Positions 21,585 to 31,676 of a stretch of DNA of 64,000 nucleotides are shown here, piece by piece. Numbering within the stretch: position 1 is the first letter of the stretch; every line of letters begins with the position of its first letter. This DNA comes from Rhodocyclaceae bacterium (GTDB taxonomy: Bacteria; Pseudomonadota; Gammaproteobacteria; Burkholderiales; Rhodocyclaceae). The position numbers and the translations under genes are program-made. The notes under the pieces were generated by a model. The model saw only the letters and a program-made list of their open reading frames with translations, had not been told where the DNA came from and did not search any database. The stretch covers positions 1 to 64,000 of the forward strand of contig VEQK01000002.1 in assembly GCA_018883265.1 (NCBI GenBank). Reading direction: 5' to 3'.

Positions 21585-22139
21585 ATGAGCGAACTGAAGA
21601 AGACGACCGAGCAGAAAATGCTCAAATCCCTGGAAAACCTGAAAACCGAGCTCGGAAAAATTCGTACGGGTCGCGCACATACCGGTATTCTCGATCACGT
21701 GATGGTCGAGTACTACGGTTCGATGGTGCCGATCAATCAAGTCGCCAACGTGACCCTCGTCGACGCGCGTACGATTGGCGTTCAGCCGTGGGAAAAGCCG
21801 ATGGCCGCCAAGATCGAGAAGGCGATTCGCGAATCGGATCTGGGTTTGAATCCGGCAGCGCAGGGTGAGCTCATTCGTGTACCGATGCCACCGTTGACCG
21901 AAGAGCGCCGTAAAGAGCTGATCAAGGTCGTTAAAGCCGAAGGCGAGAATGGCAAGGTTTCGATTCGCAATCTGCGTCGCGATGCCAACAACGCACTGAA
22001 GGATGCACTCAAGAACAAGGAGATTTCGGAAGACGACGAGCGTCGTTCGCAGGATGAAATCCAGAAGCTCACCGACAGATTCGTCGCCGATGTCGACAAG
22101 CAGCTCGCCGAAAAAGAAAAGGAACTGATGCAGATCTGA
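21585..22139 (+). CDS. frr: Ribosome recycling factor
   Basis: Splits post-termination ribosomes together with EF-G. The 184-residue length, the [12 protein letters not shown] segment near residues 20-31 and the RRDANNALK segment near 130 are typical of RRF. The gene is 27 nt after pyrH and 30 nt before uppS. The sequence antisense to frr and uppS contains a long open frame that I regard as a shadow. Confidence 0.99.
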   Translation: MSELKKTTEQKMLKSLENLKTELGKIRTGRAHTGILDHVMVEYYGSMVPINQVANVTLVDARTIGVQPWEKPMAAKIEKAIRESDLGLNPAAQGELIRVPMPPLTEERRKELIKVVKAEGENGKVSIRNLRRDANNALKDALKNKEISEDDERRSQDEIQKLTDRFVADVDKQLAEKEKELMQI

Positions 22140-22169
22140 TTCAGCTCCGGGCAAAGGCATGGCCTTCAG

Positions 22170-23000
22170 ATGAAACTCTCCCGCTGGTTCCGCAAACAGG
22201 CTCAGCCCAAGGCTGGGCCTGCTGTCCATGATGGCGTTTGTCCGCGCCATATCGCCATCATCATGGATGGCAACGGTCGTTGGGCCAAGCGCCGTTTGCT
22301 GCCGCGTGTCGCTGGGCACCGGCAGGGCGTGGAAACGGTACGCAGCACGGTGCGTCAATGTCTGGAACTGGGCGTTGAACACCTGACACTTTTTGCTTTC
22401 AGCTCCGAGAATTGGCGGCGTCCCGTCGAGGAAGTCACGCTGCTGATGCAGCTGTTTATGAGGGCGCTGGAGCAGGAAGTCGGCAAGCTGAGCGAGAATC
22501 AGATCCGTTTGCGTATCGTGGGTGATTGCTCCCGGTTTGCGCCTGAGCTGCAGACGTTGATTGCAAATGCTGAAGAACTGACGCGAAACAACACGCGTTT
22601 GACGCTGCATGTCTGCGCCAATTACGGTGGCCGCTGGGACATCATGCAAGCAGTCAATCGACTGGTTGACGCGCATCCGGAGCATGCGGGCGAGTACAAG
22701 GAGCACGATCTGGAGCCTTTCCTCTCTTTCGCCGATGTGCCGGAGCCTGACCTTTTTATCCGTACAGGCGGGGAAGAGCGCATTTCCAATTTTCTGCTCT
22801 GGCAGCTGGCCTATACCGAGCTGTATTTCACGCCGACGCTGTGGCCGGATTTTGATCAATCGGCGTTTGTCGAAGCGATTCGCTCATTCCAGAAACGGCA
22901 ACGCCGCTTTGGTCAGACGGGTGATCAGATCGAAACAGCGCAACGCATCGCACGTGCAAACCCGTCGCCGGAGTCGGCCGGAAACATTACCGATAAATGA
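22170..23000 (+). CDS. uppS: Undecaprenyl diphosphate synthase (cis-prenyltransferase)
   Basis: Condenses isopentenyl units to the C55 carrier lipid used for peptidoglycan and O-antigen. The catalytic motif MDGNGRWAKRR begins at residue 32, with Asp33 as the key acid, and the later FAFSSENWRRP and RTGGEERISNFLLWQ motifs are intact. At 276 residues it is slightly longer than average because of about 20 N-terminal residues before the core. It directly precedes cdsA and dxr, a common envelope-precursor order. Confidence 0.98.
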   Translation: MKLSRWFRKQAQPKAGPAVHDGVCPRHIAIIMDGNGRWAKRRLLPRVAGHRQGVETVRSTVRQCLELGVEHLTLFAFSSENWRRPVEEVTLLMQLFMRALEQEVGKLSENQIRLRIVGDCSRFAPELQTLIANAEELTRNNTRLTLHVCANYGGRWDIMQAVNRLVDAHPEHAGEYKEHDLEPFLSFADVPEPDLFIRTGGEERISNFLLWQLAYTELYFTPTLWPDFDQSAFVEAIRSFQKRQRRFGQTGDQIETAQRIARANPSPESAGNITDK

Positions 23001-23022
23001 TTTGAGACTTTAAGGACGCAAG

Positions 23023-23835
23023 ATGCTCGCAACCCGAATCAAAACGGCGGTCGCACTCTTTATTCTGGTAGCGCTGATGCTCTTCGTTCTGCCGGATCCT
23101 TCGTGGGCAATTTTCTGCTGCGTCATTGCCGCGCTCGGATTCTGGGAATGGCTGGCGCTGACTGCAGCGCCTTATGTGACGGGGATGGTTCGCGTTTTGG
23201 TTGCTGCCGTTGTCGGCATTGCACTGGTTGCTCTGCTCCTGGGGCCGATGGCCTGGTTGGGTCTGTTAACCGGCTTACTGCTATTGGTCGCCGGCGTCTT
23301 CTGGCTGCTGGTTGTTCCGTTCTGGCTAGTTCGTCAGTGGCGACTGACAAACCCTGTGTTGCATTTTTTCGTCGGTTTAGTCCTGGTTTTGCCGGCCTGG
23401 AGTGCGTTAGTTTCCCTCAAATCGTTGCCGCCCCAACCCTGGTTTCTGCTGGCCGTAATGGCTGTGCCCTGGATTGCTGATATTGGCGCCTATTTTTCTG
23501 GTCGTCACTTTGGGCGTCGAAAGCTTGCGCCGTCCATTAGTCCGGGTAAAACCTGGGAAGGCGTCGCCGGAGCCGCAGTCTGCATTCTGGTCTATGGTAT
23601 CGGGTTGACCCAGTTGGGCGGGTTTTTTGCCCTCTTAACCATGCCGGTGTTGCTCCTCCTGCTGGCGTTGTCGATTACCGGTGATCTCTTTGAATCATTG
23701 ATGAAGCGTCAGGCGGGTATCAAGGACAGCTCATCGCTCTTGCCGGGTCATGGTGGTGTACTTGATCGCATTGATAGCCAGCTCTCCGTGCTTCCTGTGG
23801 CGCTCCTGCTCATCATTATCGCGACTGCCCGCTGA
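23023..23835 (+). CDS. cdsA: Phosphatidate cytidylyltransferase
   Basis: Makes CDP-diacylglycerol, the precursor of all phospholipids. The 270-residue polytopic protein has about eight membrane segments and the family signature near its C-terminus, S-x3-KR-x3-KDSS-x3-PGHGGVLDRIDS, including both metal-binding acids. An AAGGACG ribosome site precedes ATG 23023. The stop is 7 nt before dxr. Confidence 0.97.
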   Translation: MLATRIKTAVALFILVALMLFVLPDPSWAIFCCVIAALGFWEWLALTAAPYVTGMVRVLVAAVVGIALVALLLGPMAWLGLLTGLLLLVAGVFWLLVVPFWLVRQWRLTNPVLHFFVGLVLVLPAWSALVSLKSLPPQPWFLLAVMAVPWIADIGAYFSGRHFGRRKLAPSISPGKTWEGVAGAAVCILVYGIGLTQLGGFFALLTMPVLLLLLALSITGDLFESLMKRQAGIKDSSSLLPGHGGVLDRIDSQLSVLPVALLLIIIATAR

Positions 23836-23842
23836 TTTTTCC

Positions 23843-25015
23843 ATGCAGAAGCTTGCCATTCTCGGTTCTACCGGCTCTATCGGTCGTAATACGCTGGATG
23901 TGGTGGCGCGCCATCCGGATCGCTATCAGGTCTTTGCGTTGGCAGCGCATAGACGCATTGATCTTCTGGAAGCCCAGATACGGACCTTTAATCCGGCGGT
24001 TGCGGTTGTTGTTGACCCCGTTGCTGCTGAAACTCTTTCACTGCGTTTGGCCGGCTCGAATCTGACGACAGAAATCCGGTCGGGTGCCGATGCGATCATC
24101 AGCATCGCCCAGGATGCGGCTGTCGACACAGTCATGGCGGCCATTGTCGGCGCCGCCGGTTTACCCTCGGCGCTGGCTGCCGCCGAAGCAGGGAAGCGCG
24201 TACTGCTGGCTAACAAGGAAGCACTGGTGATGGCTGGCCCGGTGTTCATGAATGCCGTGCGACAGTCTGGTGCGCTGCTGCTGCCGATCGATAGTGAGCA
24301 CAATGCCATCTTTCAGTCCTTGCCAGCGGATTATCAGCAGAATCCCGGCAGGCACGGTGTTGCCCATATCATCCTGACCGCATCTGGTGGGCCATTCCGA
24401 GGTTATGACCGTAAACGCCTGCTGAAGGTAACGCCGGAAGAGGCTGTCAGTCACCCCAATTGGGCGATGGGCCGGAAGATTTCGGTCGATTCGGCAACGC
24501 TTATGAATAAGGGGCTCGAAGTTATCGAAGCACACTATCTTTTTGGCATCGACCCCGAGCGTATCCGCGTGGTGGTTCATCCGCAGAGTACGATTCACTC
24601 GCTGGTGCAGTATATCGACGGCTCGGTTCTGGCGGAGCTTGGTGCGCCGGATATGCGGACACCCATTGCGCATGCCCTGGGCTGGCCGGATCGGATCGAG
24701 GCGGGTGTGCCGATGCTGGATCTTATCTCCAGCGGCTCCTTTGATTTTTTGCCGCCGGATCTGGAAGCGTTTCCGTGTCTGCGTCTGGCCTTTGAGGCCC
24801 TACGCTCGGCAGGCCGGGCTCCCGCAATTCTGAATGCAGCCAATGAGATCGCTGTGGCAGCGTTTCTGGAAAGGCAGATCGGATTTGTCGATATTCCCCG
24901 CGTGATCGAGGAAACGCTGACCCATATACCCAATGGGCCTGTGGACTCGCTGGCAGATGTGCTCGCTGCCGATGCTGCTGCCCGTGTCTATGCGCAATCG
25001 CGCCTGGCAGTCTGA
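23843..25015 (+). CDS. dxr: 1-deoxy-D-xylulose-5-phosphate reductoisomerase
   Basis: Commits DXP to the MEP isoprenoid pathway, feeding uppS. The 390-residue protein opens with the NADPH-binding GSTGSIGRNTLDV from residue 8, and contains LTASGGPFR and the catalytic MGRKISVDSATLMNKGLE segment, all at expected positions. ATG 23843 lies 7 nt after cdsA; a frame open 31 codons further upstream overlaps cdsA and lacks family support. Its stop overlaps the rseP start (TGATG). Confidence 0.98.
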   Translation: MQKLAILGSTGSIGRNTLDVVARHPDRYQVFALAAHRRIDLLEAQIRTFNPAVAVVVDPVAAETLSLRLAGSNLTTEIRSGADAIISIAQDAAVDTVMAAIVGAAGLPSALAAAEAGKRVLLANKEALVMAGPVFMNAVRQSGALLLPIDSEHNAIFQSLPADYQQNPGRHGVAHIILTASGGPFRGYDRKRLLKVTPEEAVSHPNWAMGRKISVDSATLMNKGLEVIEAHYLFGIDPERIRVVVHPQSTIHSLVQYIDGSVLAELGAPDMRTPIAHALGWPDRIEAGVPMLDLISSGSFDFLPPDLEAFPCLRLAFEALRSAGRAPAILNAANEIAVAAFLERQIGFVDIPRVIEETLTHIPNGPVDSLADVLAADAAARVYAQSRLAV

Positions 25016-26418
25016 TGACGGTTATTTCCTCGCTGCTGGCCTTTGTGGTTGCCATTGGGCTTTTGGTAACCGTACACGAGCTTGGGCATTACCTGGTCAT
25101 GCGCTGGTGTGGTGTCCGTGTGCTGCGCTTTGCTTTTGGTTTTGGCAAGGTGCTCTGGTCTCGTCAGAGCCGTTCAGGGACTGAATGGGCGATTTGTCTC
25201 TGGCCGCTTGGTGGCTACGTCAAACCGCTGGATACCCGGGAAGCGGGTCACCTTGATTTGAATGCACGCGCTGTCGCTTTTGATACCCAGTCGGTCGGTA
25301 AGCGTATCGCCATGGTTGCGGCCGGGCCGGTTGCCAATTTCCTGCTGGCGATTCTGTTGTACTGGATTGTTTTCCTGAATGGCACCACGGAATGGCGGCC
25401 GATTGTGGCCCAGCCTTCTTTAGGCTCGCCGGCTGCCGTTGCCGGGGTTCAGGCGGGCGATCTGGTAACCCGGGTAGATGGCGATCCGGTTGAGACATGG
25501 ATGACCTTCCAGTGGCGTCTACTGCAAGCCTTTTCTAGTGAACGCGAAGTCAGTATCGCGGTGGCCGCTACACGTCAGGGCATGCCTGATCATGACACCC
25601 CGGACCGGGGGTTGCTGATTCGTATTCCCGAAGGATTGAGTATTGGCCCGGAACTGATGCCAGCCCTGGGATTGCGTCTGGCCTCCCCGGATTTTGCGCC
25701 CGTGGTCGGGACTATCCAGACCGATAGTGCGGCCGGGGTAGCCGGCCTCCGCGTTGGCGATCGGGTCGAAAAGATTGACGGTCAGCCTATTACCCACTGG
25801 GCTGAAGTTGTCGAACAGATCCGGGCCCATCCCGGCAAATCGCTGCAGCTTCAAGTCTATCGAGAGGGCCAGGTCGTCAGTCTGACACTGACGCCACGTG
25901 CTGTAGACGAGTCGGCTCGCTCTGAGGGCGGTGCTGTCATCCGCACCATTGGGCGTGCCGGGATTGGTCCCCTGCAGGACCCCGCCGTACTGGATCGATA
26001 CCGGATCCGGCATGAATGGGGCCCGCTGGAGGCTTTGCGAGCCGGAGTCTTCGAGACTTATGAAAAAAGCCGTTTTAGCCTGGTGATGCTGGGGCAGATG
26101 CTGGTTGGAAGAGCCTCGCTGGAAAATCTGTCCGGACCGGTGACCATTGCTACAGCGGCAGGACAGACCGCGCGCATGGGTGCCGAGTCATTTTTGCGAT
26201 TTCTGGCAATCGTCAGCCTGTCGCTAGGTGTGATCAATCTGTTGCCGCTGCCGCTCCTTGATGGGGGTCACTTGATGTATTATCTGGTCGAGATTCTGAC
26301 GGGAAAACCGGTTTCAGCCGAACGTCAGGCCCTCTTGCAACGTTTTGGCGTGGTTTTACTCGGCACTCTGATGTTTATCGCGCTTTTCAATGACTTACAG
26401 CGACTTTTCAACTGGTAA
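25015..26418 (+). CDS. rseP: RseP-type site-2 membrane metalloprotease
   Basis: Intramembrane zinc protease that cleaves anti-sigma factors such as RseA in envelope stress and removes signal-peptide remnants. The zinc-binding HELGH is at residues 21-25 in the first membrane segment. Two PDZ domains follow in the periplasmic part (about 115-285), and the third zinc ligand lies in the NLLPLPLLDGGH motif near residue 400. It is 467 residues, a little longer than E. coli RseP. The start overlaps the dxr stop by one base and bamA begins 4 nt after its stop. Confidence 0.97.
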   Translation: MTVISSLLAFVVAIGLLVTVHELGHYLVMRWCGVRVLRFAFGFGKVLWSRQSRSGTEWAICLWPLGGYVKPLDTREAGHLDLNARAVAFDTQSVGKRIAMVAAGPVANFLLAILLYWIVFLNGTTEWRPIVAQPSLGSPAAVAGVQAGDLVTRVDGDPVETWMTFQWRLLQAFSSEREVSIAVAATRQGMPDHDTPDRGLLIRIPEGLSIGPELMPALGLRLASPDFAPVVGTIQTDSAAGVAGLRVGDRVEKIDGQPITHWAEVVEQIRAHPGKSLQLQVYREGQVVSLTLTPRAVDESARSEGGAVIRTIGRAGIGPLQDPAVLDRYRIRHEWGPLEALRAGVFETYEKSRFSLVMLGQMLVGRASLENLSGPVTIATAAGQTARMGAESFLRFLAIVSLSLGVINLLPLPLLDGGHLMYYLVEILTGKPVSAERQALLQRFGVVLLGTLMFIALFNDLQRLFNW

Positions 26419-26422
26419 ACGG

Positions 26423-28885
26423 ATGTTCCGGAAGTACGCCACCCTGTTCGGACACGATGCTTTTCGGCAGCGTCTGTTCATATTTCTACAATTAATGCTA
26501 CTCGCCTTATTTATACCTAAGGCTTTTGCACAAACGCAGTCGCATGAAGCGACCACTTTCCGGCCATTTGTGGTTCAGGATATTCGTGTCGAGGGGTTGC
26601 AGCGCACCGAGGCCGGTACGGTATTTACCTATTTGCCTATCAAGGTAGGTGAAACGGTCGATACTGAAAAAGTATCCGAATCGCTACGCGCGCTCTATGC
26701 CACCGGTTTTTTCAAGGATGTCCGCATTGAGGCCGAGGGGCATGTTCTGATTGTCAGCGTTGTTGAGCGCCCGGCCATCGCCTCCATCACTTTCGAGGGG
26801 ATGAAGGAGTTCGAAAAGGACGTTGTTCTGAAGTCGCTCAAGGAGGTCGGTCTGGCCGATTCCCGGATTTTTGACCGTTCCGTCCTGGAGCGTGCCGAGC
26901 AGGAACTGAAACGCCAGTACCTGTCGCGCGGTAAGTATGCCGTTCAGATCACGACCACCGTCACACCGCTGGAGCGGAACCGGGTCGGCATCAATTTCAA
27001 TATCGTTGAAGGCGATACTGCAAAAATCCGGGAGATTAATATCATCGGTGCCAAGGCATTCCCTGAGAGCGAGCTGCTCGATCTCTTCGAGCTTTCCACT
27101 CCGACGTGGATATCCTGGTATACCAAATCCGACCAGTACTCACGTCAGAAGCTGACGGCGGACATGGAAAAGCTCCGTTCGTTTTATCAGGATCGTGGTT
27201 TCCTGGATTACGCAATTGATTCCACCCAGGTCTCGATTAGCCCCAACAAGGAAAATATCTTTCTGACGATTAGCCAGAGCGAAGGTAATCGCTACAGCAT
27301 CAGCAGCGTCAAGGTCGTCGGCGAATTCATTGTTCCTGAAAGCGAGATTCGCAAGTTGATCAAGATTGCGCCGGGTCAGGTGTTTTCGCGCGACAAGGTT
27401 AATCAGACCGTCAAGGGCATTAACGAACGCCTGGGCCAGGAAGGCTATGCTTTTGCCAACGTCAACGCCGCACCGGACATCAATCGCGAAAAACGTCTGG
27501 TCGGATTTACATTCTTTGTGGATCCGGGACGCCGCGTTTATGTGCGCAAGGTCAACATTACCGGCAACGTCAAGTCGCGCGATGAAGTCGTTCGTCAGGA
27601 TATGCGCCAGATCGAGGGGGCCTGGTATGACGCCGATAAGCTCAAGTTATCTCGCGAACGCCTTATGCGTACCGACTTCTACAAGCAGGTCGATATCCAG
27701 ACGCCACCTGTGGCCGGCACGAACGATCAGGTGGACGTCAACGTCAATGTCGAAGAAAAATCAACGGGTAGCTTCCAGATCGGTGCCGGTTTTTCTAGCT
27801 ATGAAAAGCTGACGCTGTCCGGCTCGATCAGCCAGAACAATCTTTTTGGTAGTGGCAAGAATGTTACGCTGGCGGTCAATACCAGTAAGGTCAATACGCT
27901 GTATAACCTGTCCTATACCGATCCCTACTGGACAGTGAATGGTGTCAGCATCGGTTATGACGCCTACTACAAGACATTTAACTCGGCCACGCTCGACTGG
28001 TTGTCGACCTATAAGACCTTGTCTGGTGGTGGCGGCATCCGGTTCGGTTATCCTCTGAGCGAAACCAGTAATCTGAATCTCGGTTTTACGATCGACTCGA
28101 CCAACATCAACCTATCAGGCGCCAGTCAGGTTGAGGTGCCGGATGGTCAAGCCTGTGGCACCATACCCGGCGAGCCGTGTTATCCGAACGTTCCCTACAA
28201 TATTTATAACTTCACCCAGAAGTACGGATCGACGAATACCTCTCTGATCACAAGCACCGGTTGGCGACTGAATTCATTCGACTCGAACATTATGCCGACC
28301 AAGGGCAACCGTTTCGGCGTCGGTGCCGAAATTGCCAGTCCGCCGGGTAGCATCGCCTACTACAAACTTTCATACCAGCAACAGCATTTTCAACCGCTGA
28401 CGCCCAAGAAATCCCTGATTGCCATGGGCAACATCAATCTGGGGTATGGGCAGGGCATCGGTGATAAGGCCTATCCGTTCTATAAAAACTTCTACGGTGG
28501 TGGTATTGGTTCGGTGCGTGGCTATAAGCCGGGTACGGTTGGCCCTCAGGCAACTAACCCGAATGGGGGAACCTCCTATATCGGGGGTAACGAGATCGCC
28601 ACCGGAAATTTTGAAATCCAGGGGGGCTTCCCGGGTGCCGATACCATGCGCTGGAGTGTCTTCTACGACGTGGGTTATGTGGGAGCCGTTGGTTCGGCCG
28701 CACCGGGATGCTATCCGGGGATGACCTGTAATCCCTCGAACAACACGATTGCCACCTCGGCAGGCATTGGTATGGCCTGGGTATCGCCCGTCGGCCCGCT
28801 CAAGTTCAGCCTGGGTTATCCTATAGGTGCAGGTCCCGGCGCTCAGAAGCAGCCGTTCCAGTTTACGATGGGTAGTGCTTTTTAA
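26423..28885 (+). CDS. bamA: Outer membrane protein assembly factor BamA
   Basis: Central component of the machine that folds beta-barrels into the outer membrane. The 820-residue precursor has a signal peptide cleaved near AFA-Q (residue 36), five POTRA domains to about residue 450 and a C-terminal barrel. The barrel carries the conserved VRGYKPG loop-6 motif and ends in phenylalanine, the usual outer-membrane signature. The signal peptide has a longer than usual N-region of about 17 residues. Its partner bamD is elsewhere in this window. Position between rseP and skp is standard. Confidence 0.98.
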   Translation: MFRKYATLFGHDAFRQRLFIFLQLMLLALFIPKAFAQTQSHEATTFRPFVVQDIRVEGLQRTEAGTVFTYLPIKVGETVDTEKVSESLRALYATGFFKDVRIEAEGHVLIVSVVERPAIASITFEGMKEFEKDVVLKSLKEVGLADSRIFDRSVLERAEQELKRQYLSRGKYAVQITTTVTPLERNRVGINFNIVEGDTAKIREINIIGAKAFPESELLDLFELSTPTWISWYTKSDQYSRQKLTADMEKLRSFYQDRGFLDYAIDSTQVSISPNKENIFLTISQSEGNRYSISSVKVVGEFIVPESEIRKLIKIAPGQVFSRDKVNQTVKGINERLGQEGYAFANVNAAPDINREKRLVGFTFFVDPGRRVYVRKVNITGNVKSRDEVVRQDMRQIEGAWYDADKLKLSRERLMRTDFYKQVDIQTPPVAGTNDQVDVNVNVEEKSTGSFQIGAGFSSYEKLTLSGSISQNNLFGSGKNVTLAVNTSKVNTLYNLSYTDPYWTVNGVSIGYDAYYKTFNSATLDWLSTYKTLSGGGGIRFGYPLSETSNLNLGFTIDSTNINLSGASQVEVPDGQACGTIPGEPCYPNVPYNIYNFTQKYGSTNTSLITSTGWRLNSFDSNIMPTKGNRFGVGAEIASPPGSIAYYKLSYQQQHFQPLTPKKSLIAMGNINLGYGQGIGDKAYPFYKNFYGGGIGSVRGYKPGTVGPQATNPNGGTSYIGGNEIATGNFEIQGGFPGADTMRWSVFYDVGYVGAVGSAAPGCYPGMTCNPSNNTIATSAGIGMAWVSPVGPLKFSLGYPIGAGPGAQKQPFQFTMGSAF

Positions 28886-28895
28886 AGAGAGAATC

Positions 28896-29423
28896 ATGAC
28901 ATTGATGCGTCATTTCTTCAGGGTGTGTAGCGTAAGCCTTGTCTGTGGCCTGCTGATGGTCGGAATAGCCCGGGCCGAGGTCAAAGTTGGTTTTGTAGAT
29001 ATGCAGCGTCTTTTTGACCAGGCGCCGGTCGCCATTAAAGCGAATAAAAAGCTGACGGCCGAGTTTGCCAAGCGGGAGCTGGAGCTCCAGAAACTGAGTA
29101 AGCAGATCAAGACTCAGCAGGAAGCCCTGGAAAAGAATGGCGCCACGATGTCTGAGACCGAGCACCGTAACCGGGAGCGTGATCTAGCCGATCTTTCCCG
29201 CGAGTTCCAGCGTAAACAGCGTGAATTCCGTGAGGATCTGGAAATCCGTCGCAACGAGGCGATGTCCGGCATTCTTGATCGTGCCAACAGGGTATTGAAG
29301 CAGATTGCCGAATCCGAGAAATATGATCTGATCGTGCAGGATGCCGTCTATTTCAGTCCGCGTATCGATATCACCGATAAAATCATCAAAGCTTTGGCCG
29401 ATGACGGAAAGTTGCCAAACTAA
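28896..29423 (+). CDS. skp: Periplasmic chaperone Skp/OmpH
   Basis: Holds unfolded outer-membrane proteins in the periplasm for delivery to BamA. The 175-residue precursor has a signal peptide ending near ARA-E (about residue 27), then VKVGFVDMQRLFDQAP, the Skp N-terminal strand, and a long charged helical region forming the tentacles. ATG 28896 follows AAAGAGAG; an earlier in-frame start would lie inside bamA. lpxD starts 1 nt after its stop. Confidence 0.95.
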   Translation: MTLMRHFFRVCSVSLVCGLLMVGIARAEVKVGFVDMQRLFDQAPVAIKANKKLTAEFAKRELELQKLSKQIKTQQEALEKNGATMSETEHRNRERDLADLSREFQRKQREFREDLEIRRNEAMSGILDRANRVLKQIAESEKYDLIVQDAVYFSPRIDITDKIIKALADDGKLPN

Positions 29424-29424
29424 G

Positions 29425-30432
29425 ATGGTACGTTGCGATGTAACGCTGACGCTGTCCGAAATCCAGGCGAGTCTGGGAGGGGAGCTTGTTGGCGACGGCT
29501 CTGTTGCTATTAGCAGCATAGCGCCGCTCGCTAGCGCAGAAGCAGGACAGGTCAGTTTTCTCTCGCAGCGCAAATACGCACCGTTGCTTGCAACGACACA
29601 GGCCTCGGCACTCATTTTGCCCCTGGAAGCAGCCGGGCAGTATCCCCGTGCACATATTCTCACTAGAAACCCATATCTCTACTTCGCCCGTGTGAGCCAG
29701 CTGTTGAATCCATCGCGGGTGCCTGATCCAGCGATTCATCCGTCTGTCGTGATTTCCCCGACTGCCAAGATCGGTCGCAATGCGGTTATTCATGCCGGTG
29801 TCGTCATCGGTGACGGGGTCGTTATCGGAGACGATGCTCGGATCTATCCGAACGTCACGATCTATCACGATTGCCATATTGGCGACCGTGTCGTGTTACA
29901 CGCTGGCGTGGTCATTGGCGCGGACGGCTTTGGTAATGCTAAAGATGGCGATGCCTGGGTCAAGATCCCCCAGGTTGGCCGCGTTGTGATGGGTGATGAT
30001 GTCGAGGTTGGCGCCAATACCTGTATTGATCGGGGTGCGCTTGAAGATACTGTCATCGGTAATGGCGTAAAGATCGACGATCAGATCATGATCGGCCATA
30101 ACTGCCGCATCGGTGACCACACGGCGATCGCAGCCTGTGCAGGTATCGCAGGCAGCACGATTATTGGAAAACGCTGCCTCGTCGGTGGTGCGGCCATGTT
30201 CTCAGGCCACATTGAAATCTGTGATGATGTTCAGATCTCGGGTGGCAGCGCCATCATCAAAAGCATTCGCAAGCCGGGCCAGTACACAGGTGTTTTTCCA
30301 AGTTTGCCGCATGCAGATTGGTTGCACATCGCAGCCAATGTACGTCAGCTCGACGGACTCGCCAAAAGAGTGCAGCAACTCGAAGCCCAGATTCAATCAT
30401 TGACTGCAGCAAAAACCGGAGAACCGTCATGA
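29425..30432 (+). CDS. lpxD: UDP-3-O-acylglucosamine N-acyltransferase
   Basis: Third step of lipid A synthesis, adding the N-linked hydroxyacyl chain. The 335-residue protein has the N-terminal uridine-binding LpxD domain (to about residue 100) and a left-handed beta-helix of hexapeptide repeats containing the catalytic-histidine segment [14 protein letters not shown]-terminal helix ends the protein. The start ATG is 1 nt after skp, and the stop overlaps fabZ in an ATGA. Confidence 0.98.
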   Translation: MVRCDVTLTLSEIQASLGGELVGDGSVAISSIAPLASAEAGQVSFLSQRKYAPLLATTQASALILPLEAAGQYPRAHILTRNPYLYFARVSQLLNPSRVPDPAIHPSVVISPTAKIGRNAVIHAGVVIGDGVVIGDDARIYPNVTIYHDCHIGDRVVLHAGVVIGADGFGNAKDGDAWVKIPQVGRVVMGDDVEVGANTCIDRGALEDTVIGNGVKIDDQIMIGHNCRIGDHTAIAACAGIAGSTIIGKRCLVGGAAMFSGHIEICDDVQISGGSAIIKSIRKPGQYTGVFPSLPHADWLHIAANVRQLDGLAKRVQQLEAQIQSLTAAKTGEPS

Positions 30433-30887
30433 AGCTTAATGTTCAACAGATCCGCAAGATTCTTCCGCACCGTTATCCATTCCTGCTGGTCGACCGCGTT
30501 GAAGAGATCGAATTTGGTGAGCGTATTCATGCCATCAAGAATGTGACTGTGAACGAGCCTTTTTTTCCCGGGCATTTTCCGGAATACCCGGTATTCCCCG
30601 GTGTGCTGATCATGGAAGCGCTGGCGCAGGCTGCCGCCATTCTGACTTTTGCTTCGGCGTCTGAAGAGGAGACACTGCAGGCCGCCGATGATCTCTACCT
30701 GTTTGCGGGTATCGATAACGCCCGATTCAAGCGTCCGGTGATGCCGGGTGATCGCTTGGACCTCTATGCTGAAATGACGGCGAACAAACGTGGTATCTAT
30801 AAGTACAAAGCAGTGGCCAGGGTCGATGGTCAGGTTGTGGCCGAAGCCGAACTGATGTGCGCACACCGCAAAATGGGTGATGCCTGA
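30429..30887 (+). CDS. fabZ: 3-hydroxyacyl-[acyl-carrier-protein] dehydratase FabZ
   Basis: Dehydrates 3-hydroxyacyl-ACP in fatty acid elongation and competes with LpxA for 3-hydroxyacyl-ACP. The 152-residue hot-dog protein has [11 protein letters not shown] at 14-24, catalytic His49 in [10 protein letters not shown] and Glu63 in VLIMEALAQ. The ATG lies in the lpxD stop (ATGA overlap), giving translational coupling within the lipid A operon. Confidence 0.98.
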   Translation: MKLNVQQIRKILPHRYPFLLVDRVEEIEFGERIHAIKNVTVNEPFFPGHFPEYPVFPGVLIMEALAQAAAILTFASASEEETLQAADDLYLFAGIDNARFKRPVMPGDRLDLYAEMTANKRGIYKYKAVARVDGQVVAEAELMCAHRKMGDA

Positions 30888-30888
30888 T

Positions 30889-31665
30889 ATGGTCGCGATT
30901 CATCCCAGCGCACTTGTCCATCCGAAAGCTCAGTTGGGCATTGGTGTGTCGGTTGGTGCGTTTACCATCATTGGTGAACACGTCAGCATCGGTGACGGTA
31001 CCAGTATCGGTTCACATTGCGTGCTCGAAGGGCATACCCGTATCGGCAGCGATAACAGGATTCATCACTACGCAGCGCTTGGTGGTGTGCCTCAGGATAA
31101 AAAATATAATGGCGAGCCAACCCGACTGGAAATCGGCGACCGTAATACCATTCGAGAGTTCGTCAGCTTCCATGTGGGCACCGCCCAGGACAAAGGTGTC
31201 ACAGCGATCGGTTCTGATAACTGGGTCATGGGGTACGTGCATGTTGCGCATGATTGCCAGATCGGTAATCAGGTTATTCTGGCCAGCAACGCACAGCTGG
31301 CCGGGCACTGCGAGGTCGGCGACTGGGCAATCCTGGGTGGCCACACCGGTTATCATCAGTTTGTGCGCATCGGGGCTCACGCCATGACGGGCGGCGGTTC
31401 TATCGTGATCCAGGACGTTCCGCCTTATGTCATGGCACAAGGTTACCCGGCGATACCCCGCGGAATTAATGCCGAAGGACTTAAACGTCGCGGTTTCACG
31501 GCTGAAGCCATTAATGCCATCAAACAGGCCTACCGTAATATCTACAAGGCTGGCCTGAGTCTGGAAGAAGCACGCGTCAAACTTGACGATCTACAAAAGG
31601 CACATCCGGAAGTCGCCACACTCAATGAGTTTCTGGCTTCTTCACAGCGCGGCATCATCCGCTAA
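30889..31665 (+). CDS. lpxA: UDP-N-acetylglucosamine O-acyltransferase
   Basis: First step of lipid A synthesis. The 258-residue left-handed beta-helix protein begins [16 protein letters not shown] and has the catalytic [11 protein letters not shown] segment with His121. ATG 30889, 1 nt after the fabZ stop, is preferred; in-frame GTG 30877 and ATG 30880 would overlap fabZ by a few bases and add only three or four residues. Order lpxD-fabZ-lpxA-lpxB is the classical one. Confidence 0.98.
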   Translation: MVAIHPSALVHPKAQLGIGVSVGAFTIIGEHVSIGDGTSIGSHCVLEGHTRIGSDNRIHHYAALGGVPQDKKYNGEPTRLEIGDRNTIREFVSFHVGTAQDKGVTAIGSDNWVMGYVHVAHDCQIGNQVILASNAQLAGHCEVGDWAILGGHTGYHQFVRIGAHAMTGGGSIVIQDVPPYVMAQGYPAIPRGINAEGLKRRGFTAEAINAIKQAYRNIYKAGLSLEEARVKLDDLQKAHPEVATLNEFLASSQRGIIR

Positions 31666-31676
31666 ACCGCGTGACG

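Noticed and set aside
21543..22859. 438-codon open frame on the minus strand across frr and uppS
   Set aside because: It is exactly antisense to two universally conserved genes, has no ribosome site and shows no recognisable domain; high GC third positions create such shadows.
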